NCBI GenBank assembly: GCA_003504035.1
Contig: DOBW01000076.1
Span: 1-7,079, forward strand
DNA length: 7,079 nt
Source: Rhodospirillaceae bacterium
Lineage (GTDB): Bacteria > Pseudomonadota > Alphaproteobacteria > UBA9219
Direction of reading: 5' to 3'
The position numbers and the translations under genes are program-made. Below, piece after piece: positions 1-5,534 of the stretch; positions within the stretch are counted from its first letter, which is position 1; each line of letters opens with the position of its first letter. The notes under the pieces were generated by a model that was not told the DNA's origin, searched no databases, and was given only the letters and a program-made list of their open reading frames with translations.

Positions 1-3
1 TAA

Positions 4-177
4 GCCTTTTTTAGGGAGGACTATCTATTGCTTTTATTGCGCGAGCTTCCTGAACCATGCGTAGTTCTTATTGATGGTGTAGGTCGTTTAGCACGAAGCT
101 GGGAGGCGCATACTCAATTAGAAGCAAAAATTGAAAAGGCAGGAGCCACTATCATTCTCGCTAATGGAGTTAAGTAA
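4..177 (+). pseudogene. Remnant of a serine recombinase (resolvase-type catalytic domain fragment)
   Basis: Frame 1 is open from just after a TAA at 1-3 to a TAA at 175-177. It encodes about 57 residues that align with the middle of the catalytic domain of the recombinase that follows: VVLIDGVGRLARSWEAH here against VVIIDDISRLARGLEAH there, about half the residues identical over ~29 positions. It lacks the N-terminal YxRVS catalytic-serine motif, at least within the window, and stops where the intact protein continues into the long E-helix region, so it cannot be a working recombinase. The divergence says it came from a second, related recombinase gene rather than a recent copy of its neighbour. 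Its stop lies 8 nt before the neighbour's start, so any translation could feed the next gene. An alternative is a tiny ORF starting at TTG 28 behind AGGGAGGA (13-20), but the recombinase similarity appears to begin upstream of that codon, which favours decay. The part left of the window could hold the rest in another frame. Confidence 0.6.
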
Positions 178-185
178 TTAGCAGC

Positions 186-1805
186 ATGAATCAAACAGCC
201 GTTATATATTGCCGCGTTTCTAGTCTTAAACAAGTTAGAGAAGGGCATGGGTTAGGATCGCAAGAAACGAGATGTCGTGAATATGCAAAGATCAAGAAAT
301 ATGAAATTGTAAAAACTTTTCATGATGAAGGTGTTTCAGGTGGCCTAATTGATCGTCTAGGAATGCAATCCATGCTGAGCTTTCTCAAGACACAAAAACA
401 GGAATCCAGTGTTGTTATTATTGATGATATAAGTCGCCTTGCTCGCGGTCTTGAAGCACATTTAGAGCTACGTTCTGCGATTGCACACGCTGGAGGAAAA
501 CTTGAATCGCCCTCCGTTGAGTTTGGTGAAGATTCAGACAGTATCCTTGTTGAAAATCTTCTGGCCAGTGTTTCGCAGCATCAGCGACAGAAGAATGCAG
601 AGCAAGTTAAAAATAGAATGCGTGCTCGCGCCATGAACGGCTATTGGGTTTTAACACCGTTCATCGGCTATCACTATCAAGCGGTTGAAGGCCATGGCAA
701 AATGCTAGTAAGGAATGAACCGTTAGCCTTTATCGTAAAGGAAACTCTCGAAAGCTTTGCTTGTGGGCGTTTAGGAAGCAAAGGTGAAGTTCAACGATTC
801 TTAGAAAGTCATCCTATTGTTCCAAGAAATAGAAATGGAGAGTTTCACCTCCAAAATGTTGAGAACCTTCTCCGGCGAGTTGGATATGCTGGATATATTC
901 ACATGCCCAAATGGGATATTCATTATAAGAAAGCACAGCACGAGCCTTTAATCAGTTTTGAAACATGGCAAAAGATTCAAGATCGCCTCGATAGCAATCT
1001 TAAAACGCGAAGAAGTGGACTTGGAAAAATATTTCCTCTGCGGGGTTTCGTTCTTTGCGATCACTGTGGGCGACCAATGACCGCATCTATCCCCAAAGGT
1101 AGAGGCGGACATTATCCTTATTATTTTTGCACGACAAAAGGCTGCCCTTTACGCTGCAAATCTATCCCTAAAAAACGCTTAGAAGAAGATTTTGAGCACC
1201 TTTTGCGTCACCTGAAACCAACAAAACAACTTTTTGTTCTGTTTAAAGCTGTTCTTCGGAAAATCTGGGAGACGGATGGCCTATCAGAAAAAGAAGCTGC
1301 CCAAGTACATAAAAAACAGCTCCAAGAGTTAGAAAAGAAAGAATCTCAAATGCTGGATAGGTTGCTTGGAACGGACAACTCCAGCTTGGTGCGAGCCTAT
1401 GAAAAAAAGATTGAAGAACTTGATGCTCAAAAGATCATTTTAAGGGAGAAAATAGAACAAGGAACCCGTCCAAGGGAAAGTTTCCACGAAACTTTTAGAA
1501 CCGCCCTCATTTTCCTTGAAAATCCGCAGAAACTCTGGGTTTCTGGCGATCTAATAGCCCAAAGAACAGTGCTAAAACTCGCTTTTGAGGACAAACTCAA
1601 ATACCGCAAAAATGAGGGTTTTAGAACCCCGCTAACCTCTTGTCCCTTCAGGTTTTTTCGGCTCTTGAGTACCGATAACTCAATTATGGTGCCGTTGAAG
1701 AGATTTGAACTCCCGACCTTGGCTTTACGAAAGCCCTGCTCTACCACTGAGCTACAACGGCGTATTAAAAGAAACGTAAGAGAAGGGAAGCATTTAATGG
1801 CTTAA
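186..1805 (+). CDS. Large serine recombinase (element integrase) whose C-terminus is read through a tRNA gene
   Basis: This is a site-specific DNA recombinase of the large serine family, 539 residues, which cuts and rejoins DNA through a covalent phosphoserine intermediate and probably integrates or excises the element it sits on. The N-terminal resolvase domain (about 4-145) holds YCRVSS with R10 and the nucleophile S12, and DDISRLAR with R84 and R87; the Asp usual just before the first of these arginines is Ser83. A recombinase DNA-binding domain follows (about 155-275), then a zinc-ribbon-like segment (C291, C294, C315, C320) and a charged coiled coil (about 367-425), the usual order for the family. 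The start at 186 is required because later starts would lose R10 and S12; its ribosome-binding site is weak (GGAG at 166-169 is too far), so coupling to the upstream remnant is possible. Residues 501-525 are encoded by the antisense of a tRNA-Thr gene, so the present C-terminus is probably a chimera created by integration. Codon use and AT content differ from the psd-kdsA block. Family call is firm; the integration target is inferred from position. Confidence 0.93.
   Translation: MNQTAVIYCRVSSLKQVREGHGLGSQETRCREYAKIKKYEIVKTFHDEGVSGGLIDRLGMQSMLSFLKTQKQESSVVIIDDISRLARGLEAHLELRSAIAHAGGKLESPSVEFGEDSDSILVENLLASVSQHQRQKNAEQVKNRMRARAMNGYWVLTPFIGYHYQAVEGHGKMLVRNEPLAFIVKETLESFACGRLGSKGEVQRFLESHPIVPRNRNGEFHLQNVENLLRRVGYAGYIHMPKWDIHYKKAQHEPLISFETWQKIQDRLDSNLKTRRSGLGKIFPLRGFVLCDHCGRPMTASIPKGRGGHYPYYFCTTKGCPLRCKSIPKKRLEEDFEHLLRHLKPTKQLFVLFKAVLRKIWETDGLSEKEAAQVHKKQLQELEKKESQMLDRLLGTDNSSLVRAYEKKIEELDAQKIILREKIEQGTRPRESFHETFRTALIFLENPQKLWVSGDLIAQRTVLKLAFEDKLKYRKNEGFRTPLTSCPFRFFRLLSTDNSIMVPLKRFELPTLALRKPCSTTELQRRIKRNVREGKHLMA
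1665..1683. repeat. Short inverted repeat beside the tRNA 3' end
   Basis: TTGAGT (1665-1670) and ACTCAA (1678-1683) form a perfect 6-bp inverted repeat around a 7-nt spacer, ending 3 nt from the tRNA CCA. It lies inside the 3' end of the recombinase gene. Neither strand carries a T tract directly after it, so it is a poor intrinsic terminator. Its place at the inferred element end makes a recombinase-binding arm, or a processing stem for the tRNA 3' trailer, possible; both are inference. Confidence 0.35.
1687..1745. other. Putative attachment-site region (element/chromosome junction in tRNA-Thr)
   Basis: The recombinase ORF crosses into the 3' portion of an intact tRNA-Thr gene, so the junction between element (left) and chromosome (right) should lie somewhere in the tRNA. 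The promoter and 5' half would be host DNA and the 3' part would be resupplied by the element. No second copy of the tRNA 3' segment is visible elsewhere in this window, as expected if the other junction lies to the left outside it. The exact crossover cannot be read from one junction. Confidence 0.45.
1687..1761 (-). tRNA. tRNA-Thr, anticodon CGU
   Basis: On the minus strand 75 nt fold as a tRNA. The acceptor stem is 7 perfect pairs (GCCGTTG with CAACGGC), the discriminator base is A and CCA is encoded. The D arm is GCTC-AGTGGTA-GAGC, the anticodon loop is TTCGTAA with anticodon CGT (reads ACG, threonine), the variable region is AGGTC, and the T arm is GGGAG-TTCAAAT-CTCTT with two G-U pairs at its base. 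The anticodon stem has four pairs plus a G27-A43 mismatch. Conserved U8, A14, G18, G19, U33, U54, U55, C56 and A58 are all in place, so it is probably functional. It has its own promoter upstream (1791-1819). The whole gene lies antisense inside the 3' end of the serine recombinase gene, with the tRNA 3' end pointing into that gene. This is the usual geometry of an element integrated at a tRNA 3' end. Confidence 0.93.
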
Positions 1806-1819
1806 GAGCCTTGGGTCAA
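1791..1819 (-). promoter_or_regulatory. Promoter of tRNA-Thr
   Basis: On the minus strand TTGACC (1814-1819) and TTAAAT (1792-1797) are 16 bp apart; shifting the -10 to TAAATG gives 17. This is a good match to a housekeeping sigma-70 promoter. It would start transcription near 1785, giving a leader of roughly two dozen bases before the mature tRNA 5' end at 1761. It straddles the stop codon of the recombinase gene on the other strand. Confidence 0.6.
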
Positions 1820-1867
1820 CACTTGCCTCAGTGACCTTAAGAAAAGAGTAAGCATAAAAATACCCAT

Positions 1868-1892
1868 AAAAGGTAAAAAGCTACCCTTTTTT
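1868..1892 (+). terminator. Possible intrinsic terminator after the recombinase gene
   Basis: AAAAGGTA (1868-1875) pairs with TACCCTTTT (1882-1890) around a 6-nt loop, with one bulged C, and runs into a T tract (1887-1892). The stem is short and AT-rich. It lies 63 nt after the recombinase stop and before the promoter of the next gene, so it could end recombinase transcription. Weak by itself. Confidence 0.4.
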
Positions 1893-1949
1893 ACAAGCTA
1901 ACACTTCCTTAACCTATTGAAAACACTAAATACTTTCACTCTCATCGTG

Positions 1950-1955
1950 TATAAT
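1950..1955 (+). promoter_or_regulatory. -10 box for the 1993 gene
   Basis: A perfect TATAAT (1950-1955) lies about 38 nt before the chosen ATG at 1993. No good -35 sits at the right distance; TTGAAA at 1917-1922 is 27 bp away, too far. The candidate ATG at 1954 falls inside this box, which is one reason to reject it as the start of the gene. Confidence 0.5.
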
Positions 1956-1992
1956 GCCTTTCATATTAGAGTGTTTTATAGGGACGGTTATT

Positions 1993-2709
1993 ATGGATAT
2001 TCAAAAAAAGCTAGTCGATTTTGAAAAACTTTTGGACACAAAAAAGAAAGAGCTTTTGAAAAGGCAAAATGAAGTCAATGTTTTTGTTGACACAACTCAT
2101 AGAGCCAAAGCGACAAGGATATATCAAAAGGAAATTCGTAAATTGGCCGCAGAGATCAATGATTTTGTCATTTTGCTTATTGAGACAAAAGAAATATCTG
2201 GTGAATTAAAAGAAGAGGCTGAAAAGCTTTGTGGTGAGGGGATGAGTCTGAATAATCTTACAAAAGATTTAGGCCAAGCTTTAGCTAATGATTTATCAGA
2301 AAGACAACACAATGAAGCCGTAGATGTAGTGAAGGTTGCTGGTGTTATAGCGGGATTGTCTGTTGCGGCTGTTACTATTTCGAAGAATACATTTGATCCT
2401 GATGCTTCGCATGCTGTTGCAGAGGCTTCTGTTGGAGCGACTTTAGGTATGGGGGCTGCTTTTGCAAAAAATATAGTCAAGGCATTTAAGGGCGCTGTAA
2501 AAGTCGTGTGTGCCTCTCCTAAAAATATCAAAAACAGCTTTACTTTGTATTACATGAAGGAAATTTCAAAAGAAATGGGCTTGGCATTGTTGAGGCCTTT
2601 GATGAATGAGCATTCTTTTGTGTTGAGTGCTGCTAATGATGATCAGCCACATCCGGTGAGAGGCAAAATCAAAGATCTTGGAAAAAGAGTATCTTCACCT
2701 AGGGTTTAA
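1993..2709 (+). CDS. Hypothetical protein, helical N-terminus with two hydrophobic segments
   Basis: A 238-residue protein that I do not recognise. The start at 1993 is chosen because AGGGA (1980-1984) sits 8 nt before it and a TATAAT box covers the longer alternative start at 1954. Residues 1-108 are rich in Lys, Glu, Gln and Leu and should be mostly helical, with coiled-coil character (for instance about 1-27 and 40-80). Two Ala/Gly/Val-rich hydrophobic stretches follow at about 112-129 and 141-158, split by a short polar loop (KNTFDPDASH), then a basic helix (160-180) and a polar C-terminus. No signal peptide is visible. Long helices around a hydrophobic hairpin can mean a membrane-associated protein or a pore-forming helix bundle, but that is speculation. 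It converges on the small membrane protein gene at 2699-2917 and shares 11 bp with it. It looks more AT-rich than psd-kdsA, so it may be accessory or horizontally acquired. Confidence 0.72.
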   Translation: MDIQKKLVDFEKLLDTKKKELLKRQNEVNVFVDTTHRAKATRIYQKEIRKLAAEINDFVILLIETKEISGELKEEAEKLCGEGMSLNNLTKDLGQALANDLSERQHNEAVDVVKVAGVIAGLSVAAVTISKNTFDPDASHAVAEASVGATLGMGAAFAKNIVKAFKGAVKVVCASPKNIKNSFTLYYMKEISKEMGLALLRPLMNEHSFVLSAANDDQPHPVRGKIKDLGKRVSSPRV

Positions 2710-2917
2710 AATCAGACTTAGGAAGCTCTTGATTTTGGATGCCTTCAAAAGGTTTTCTTGTTGGTTTGCAGTATTTTTTACTAACCCACCTTTTTGTATA
2801 GTCTATGCAATAACCAAGGCCAACACCAACCACAAGCGTGCTCGTTAAAACGACTACTTTTCCAGTAGGTGTTCCCATATATGAGACAACTTCTTTAGCC
2901 GCTGCTGAAAAATCCAT
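2699..2917 (-). CDS. Small single-pass membrane protein of unknown function
   Basis: A 72-residue protein with one clear hydrophobic segment at about 20-38 (VVVLTSTLVVGVGLGYCID region). An amphipathic stretch precedes it (DFSAAAKEVVSYMG), and a strongly basic part follows (TKRWVSKKYCKPTRK). By the positive-inside rule the C-terminus would lie in the cytoplasm. Reality is supported by AGGAG placed 6 nt before the ATG and by a plausible promoter just upstream. It converges on the 1993 gene; both stop codons lie in the 11-bp overlap (2699-2709), leaving no room for a terminator between them. I do not recognise the family. Short membrane peptides can be phage or toxin-like proteins or subunits of envelope complexes, but nothing here decides. 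Confidence 0.65.
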   Translation of the reverse strand: MDFSAAAKEVVSYMGTPTGKVVVLTSTLVVGVGLGYCIDYTKRWVSKKYCKPTRKPFEGIQNQELPKSDFKP

Positions 2918-2942
2918 AAAAAACTCCTGATTTTATGGGCGT

Positions 2943-2971
2943 ATTCTGCCCGTTTTCTAAAAGAAGCTCAA
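2943..2971 (-). promoter_or_regulatory. Possible promoter of the small membrane protein gene
   Basis: On the minus strand TTGAGC (2966-2971) and CAGAAT (2943-2948) are 17 bp apart, each matching four of six consensus bases. Transcription would begin near 2936, about 20 nt before the start codon at 2917. The interval 2918-3106 must also hold the promoter of psd in the other direction, for which I see no convincing match. Confidence 0.35.
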
Positions 2972-3106
2972 GCGCATTGCCCAAAAGTTAATGCTTTCAG
3001 GGATTCTAGAGCAGATTCAGGCCTCTTTTTTCTTCCTCTTTCCAAATGGTCTCATTTTCGCTAGTTTCGGCGGTGAGTTCACTCTTTTGAAAAAGGTCCC
3101 CCCGCC

Positions 3107-3811
3107 ATGAACGGTTCTGAGTTTCTTTCTTTTATTCATCCTGCTGGTTGGCCGTTTATTGGCATTGCTGCAGTTTTGGCGCTTGCGCTTTCGCTCTTTG
3201 GTGGCGTGCCCTTTATTCTTGGCCTTATTATCCTGTCTTGGGTGATCTATTTCTTTCGGGATCCTGCACGTGTTACGCCGACACGTGCTGGTCTTATCGT
3301 CAGCCCTGCGGATGGGCGTGTGATTGCGATTACAGATGTTGTGCCTGAAAAGTCTTTGGGGCTGGGCGAAGAAGCGCGTACGCGCGTCAGTATTTTCCTC
3401 AATGTTTTTGATGTGCATATTAATCGTGTGCCAATCGATAGTACGGTGGCACTTATTGATTACCGGAGCGGCAAGTTTTTTAATGCGTCTTTGGACAAGG
3501 CGAGCGTTGATAATGAGCGCAATGCACTGGCGCTAACGATGGAAGGCGAGCATCCTTACGCAGGTCAGCGTATTGGCGTTGTTCAGATTGCCGGACTTAT
3601 TGCGCGCCGTATTTTATGTTTTGTGGTTCCAGACCAGAAGCTCAAGGTTGGCCAACGTTTTGGTTTGATCCGCTTCGGAAGCCGCACAGATGTTTATTTG
3701 CCCAAAGGTTTGGAGCCTTTGGTTTGTGTTGGCCAGCGTGTGCTAGGCGGTGAGACAATTTTGGCTGATTGTCTGAGCGATGAAAAAACGCGCTTTGGGG
3801 AGATTAGATAA
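3107..3811 (+). CDS. psd: Phosphatidylserine decarboxylase proenzyme
   Basis: Converts phosphatidylserine to phosphatidylethanolamine at the inner membrane, the last step of PE synthesis, with a pyruvoyl cofactor made by self-cleavage. At 234 residues it is the short form of the family. An N-terminal hydrophobic region (about 13-48, likely two membrane segments) precedes FRDP (50-53), SPADG (66-70) and NVFDVHINRVP (99-109, H104), which are family landmarks. The self-cleavage site is Gly191-Ser192 in FGSRTD; cleavage there would leave a large beta chain and a ~43-residue alpha chain carrying the pyruvoyl group. The start at 3107 has only a modest AAAGG upstream; the ATG at 3045 leads to an early stop. 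Its stop codon shares one base with the pssA start (TAATG), so the two are translationally coupled, as makes sense for consecutive enzymes of one pathway. Very secure. Confidence 0.96.
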   Translation: MNGSEFLSFIHPAGWPFIGIAAVLALALSLFGGVPFILGLIILSWVIYFFRDPARVTPTRAGLIVSPADGRVIAITDVVPEKSLGLGEEARTRVSIFLNVFDVHINRVPIDSTVALIDYRSGKFFNASLDKASVDNERNALALTMEGEHPYAGQRIGVVQIAGLIARRILCFVVPDQKLKVGQRFGLIRFGSRTDVYLPKGLEPLVCVGQRVLGGETILADCLSDEKTRFGEIR

Positions 3812-4602
3812 TGAACAGTCCAATAGGCGAAAAAAAAGCAGGACGTAAGCGCCGTGAGTTTCCTTTGCCGCGTTTGTTGCCCAATCTTTTAACGATCATG
3901 TCGCTTTTTGGTGGCTTGACGGCGGTGCGTTTTGCCTTGAGTGAACGGTGGGAGGCTGCTGCCTTGGCCATTGTCATTGCCAGCATCTTGGATGTTTTGG
4001 ATGGGCGCGTTGCACGGCTTTTAAACTCGGCTAGCAAGTTTGGCGCCGAGCTGGATTCTTTGTCTGATTTGACGAGCTTTGGTGTGGCTCCCGGTTTTGT
4101 TCTTTATCTTTGGCTTTTAAATCAAGACACCACAGGCTTTGGCTGGGTAGGGGTTCTTGTTTTTGCGGCTTGTTCGGCTTTGCGTCTGGCGCGGTTTAAC
4201 ACGATGCTCGAAGATTTTGATGCGCCCAAATGGACCAAAGGCTTTTTCACAGGTGTTCCGGCTCCGGCTGGGGCAGGTCTTGTCCTTATGCCGCTCTTTT
4301 TCTATCTTGCGTTTGGCGAAGCATTTTTAGTGCCGCCCATTTTATTAGCTTTTTGGATGATTGTTGCAGGGGGGCTTATGGTGTCGCGCTTGCCAACTCT
4401 GGCGATGAAGGGGCGCCGTATTGCGCCCGTTTTTGTTGCGCCGGTTATGGCGGGCGTTTGTCTTTTGGCAGCAGGGTTGTTCACGAAATTGTGGGCGACT
4501 TTGTCTGTGATAAGCGCGGTGTATTTAGTGCTCTTGCCGATTGGGTGGTTGATCTATCGCCGTCGTGCAAAAATTGAGTCTTTAAAAGGTACGGCCTCAT
4601 GA
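3811..4602 (+). CDS. pssA: CDP-diacylglycerol--serine O-phosphatidyltransferase (phosphatidylserine synthase)
   Basis: Makes phosphatidylserine from CDP-diacylglycerol and L-serine, releasing CMP; the neighbouring Psd then decarboxylates the product. The CDP-alcohol phosphotransferase signature D-x2-D-G-x2-A-R-x8-G-x3-D-x3-D is complete at residues 61-86 (D61, D64, G65, A68, R69, G78, D82, D86). The 263-residue protein has a basic N-terminus (KKAGRKRR) and several hydrophobic segments through to about residue 250, ending in a basic tail (YRRRAK), so it is an integral inner-membrane enzyme of the multi-spanning PssA type rather than the E. coli peripheral type. GGGGAGA, 8 nt before the ATG, serves as ribosome-binding site inside the end of psd. 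Its own end overlaps kdsA by 4 nt (ATGA). The related phosphatidylcholine synthase shares the motif, but the pairing with psd and the overall sequence favour PssA. Confidence 0.95.
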   Translation: MNSPIGEKKAGRKRREFPLPRLLPNLLTIMSLFGGLTAVRFALSERWEAAALAIVIASILDVLDGRVARLLNSASKFGAELDSLSDLTSFGVAPGFVLYLWLLNQDTTGFGWVGVLVFAACSALRLARFNTMLEDFDAPKWTKGFFTGVPAPAGAGLVLMPLFFYLAFGEAFLVPPILLAFWMIVAGGLMVSRLPTLAMKGRRIAPVFVAPVMAGVCLLAAGLFTKLWATLSVISAVYLVLLPIGWLIYRRRAKIESLKGTAS

Positions 4603-5444
4603 AGTCTGTTGATGTTGCTCTTCCCAAAGGTGGAAAAATAACGCTTGGTAATGATCGTCGTCTGACAATCATTGCGGGACCGTGTCAAATGGAATCACGT
4701 GCCCAAGCGCTGGAGATGAGCGCGGCCATTGCCGAGGTAGGACAACAGTATGATGTCCAAATGATTTTCAAAACCTCGTTCGATAAGGCCAATAGAAGCT
4801 CAATTAAAACACAGCGCGGCATAGGTTTGGATCAAGCTTTGCCCATTTTTGCCGAGTTACGTGAGTCTTCAGGTCTGCCGGTCTTGACCGATATTCATGA
4901 TGCCGCACAATGCGCGCGCGTGGCCGAAGTCGTTGATGTTCTTCAGATTCCTGCCTTTCTGTGCCGCCAAACGGATTTGTTGTTAGCCGCAGGAGAGACA
5001 GGACGAGCCATTAATGTTAAAAAGGGACAGTTTCTTGCGCCATGGGATATGAAGAATGTGGCGGCCAAGATTGCCTCAACAGGGAATGACAGCATTTTTC
5101 TGTGTGAGCGTGGGGCAAGTTTCGGGTATAATACATTGGTGTCGGATATGCGGAGTCTGCCGATTATGGCAGAAACAGGTTATCCCGTTATCTTTGACGC
5201 TACCCACTCGGTGCAGCAGCCGGGCGGGAAGGGAGAAAGCAGTGGCGGTGAACGCCGTTTTGTTTCTACGTTGGCGCGTGCGGCTGTTGCTGTAGGTGTA
5301 GCGGGTGTTTTTATTGAAACGCATCCTGACCCTGATCATGCGCCTTCGGATGGTCCGAATATGGTTGCCTTTAAGGACTTCCCGTCCTTGGTCGAGACGC
5401 TTTTAGCCTTTGATGACCTAGCTAAAAAAAGTGTCTTAAATTGA
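4599..5444 (+). CDS. kdsA: 3-deoxy-D-manno-octulosonate 8-phosphate synthase, metal-dependent class
   Basis: Condenses phosphoenolpyruvate with arabinose 5-phosphate to give KDO-8-phosphate in the cytoplasm, the committed step towards the KDO sugar of LPS. The 281 residues cover the whole family barrel: IAGPCQMES at the start, KTSFDKANRSS (58-68), TDIHD (97-101), IPAFLCRQTDLL (117-128), KKGQFLAPWDM (141-151) and FDATHSVQQPGG (199-210). Cys29, His203, Glu240 and Asp251 fit the metal ligands of the metal-dependent class, with the same spacings (174, 37, 11) as C11, H185, E222 and D233 of the Aquifex enzyme as I recall them. The metal-free E. coli type has Asn in place of the Cys. The gene starts inside the end of pssA (ATGA overlap, AAAGG upstream) and is followed by a terminator, so it is the last gene of the psd-pssA-kdsA operon. 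Confidence 0.96.
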   Translation: MKSVDVALPKGGKITLGNDRRLTIIAGPCQMESRAQALEMSAAIAEVGQQYDVQMIFKTSFDKANRSSIKTQRGIGLDQALPIFAELRESSGLPVLTDIHDAAQCARVAEVVDVLQIPAFLCRQTDLLLAAGETGRAINVKKGQFLAPWDMKNVAAKIASTGNDSIFLCERGASFGYNTLVSDMRSLPIMAETGYPVIFDATHSVQQPGGKGESSGGERRFVSTLARAAVAVGVAGVFIETHPDPDHAPSDGPNMVAFKDFPSLVETLLAFDDLAKKSVLN

Positions 5445-5453
5445 AATTGAAAT

Positions 5454-5485
5454 AAAGAAAAATTTATATTTTTCTTTGATTTTTT
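5454..5485 (+). terminator. Intrinsic terminator of the psd-pssA-kdsA operon
   Basis: AAAGAAAAAT (5454-5463) and ATTTTTCTTT (5468-5477) are a perfect 10-bp inverted repeat around TTAT, followed by a run of T (5480-5485), 9 nt after the kdsA stop. The stem holds only one G-C pair, so it may be leaky, and some transcription could continue into the gene at 5535. Confidence 0.6.
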
Positions 5486-5534
5486 GCTCTGCTTTTTATG
5501 CGGGGCCGAATGGGTTGTTTTTTTAGGAGTGCGA

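Noticed and set aside
423..448. Ser83 in place of the conserved Asp in the recombinase active-site segment (DDISRLAR)
   Set aside because: I believe the DDISRLAR form is common in this group of large serine recombinases and the catalytic serine and arginines are present, so it does not suggest an inactive enzyme.
1427..1747. Minus-strand ORF of 106 codons overlapping the recombinase and tRNA
   Set aside because: It lies wholly within the strong recombinase frame, and its N-terminus is the translated tRNA; no ribosome-binding site or family resemblance.
1954..1992. Longer N-terminus (13 extra residues) for the hypothetical protein at 1993
   Set aside because: The ATG at 1954 is inside a perfect TATAAT box and has no ribosome-binding site; the ATG at 1993 has AGGGA at proper spacing.
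2935..2953. Hairpin ATGGGC / GCCCGT upstream of the small membrane protein gene, considered as a terminator or 5' regulatory structure
   Set aside because: Only 6 pairs with one wobble; it lies mostly upstream of the inferred transcription start for the minus gene, and no plus-strand gene ends before it.
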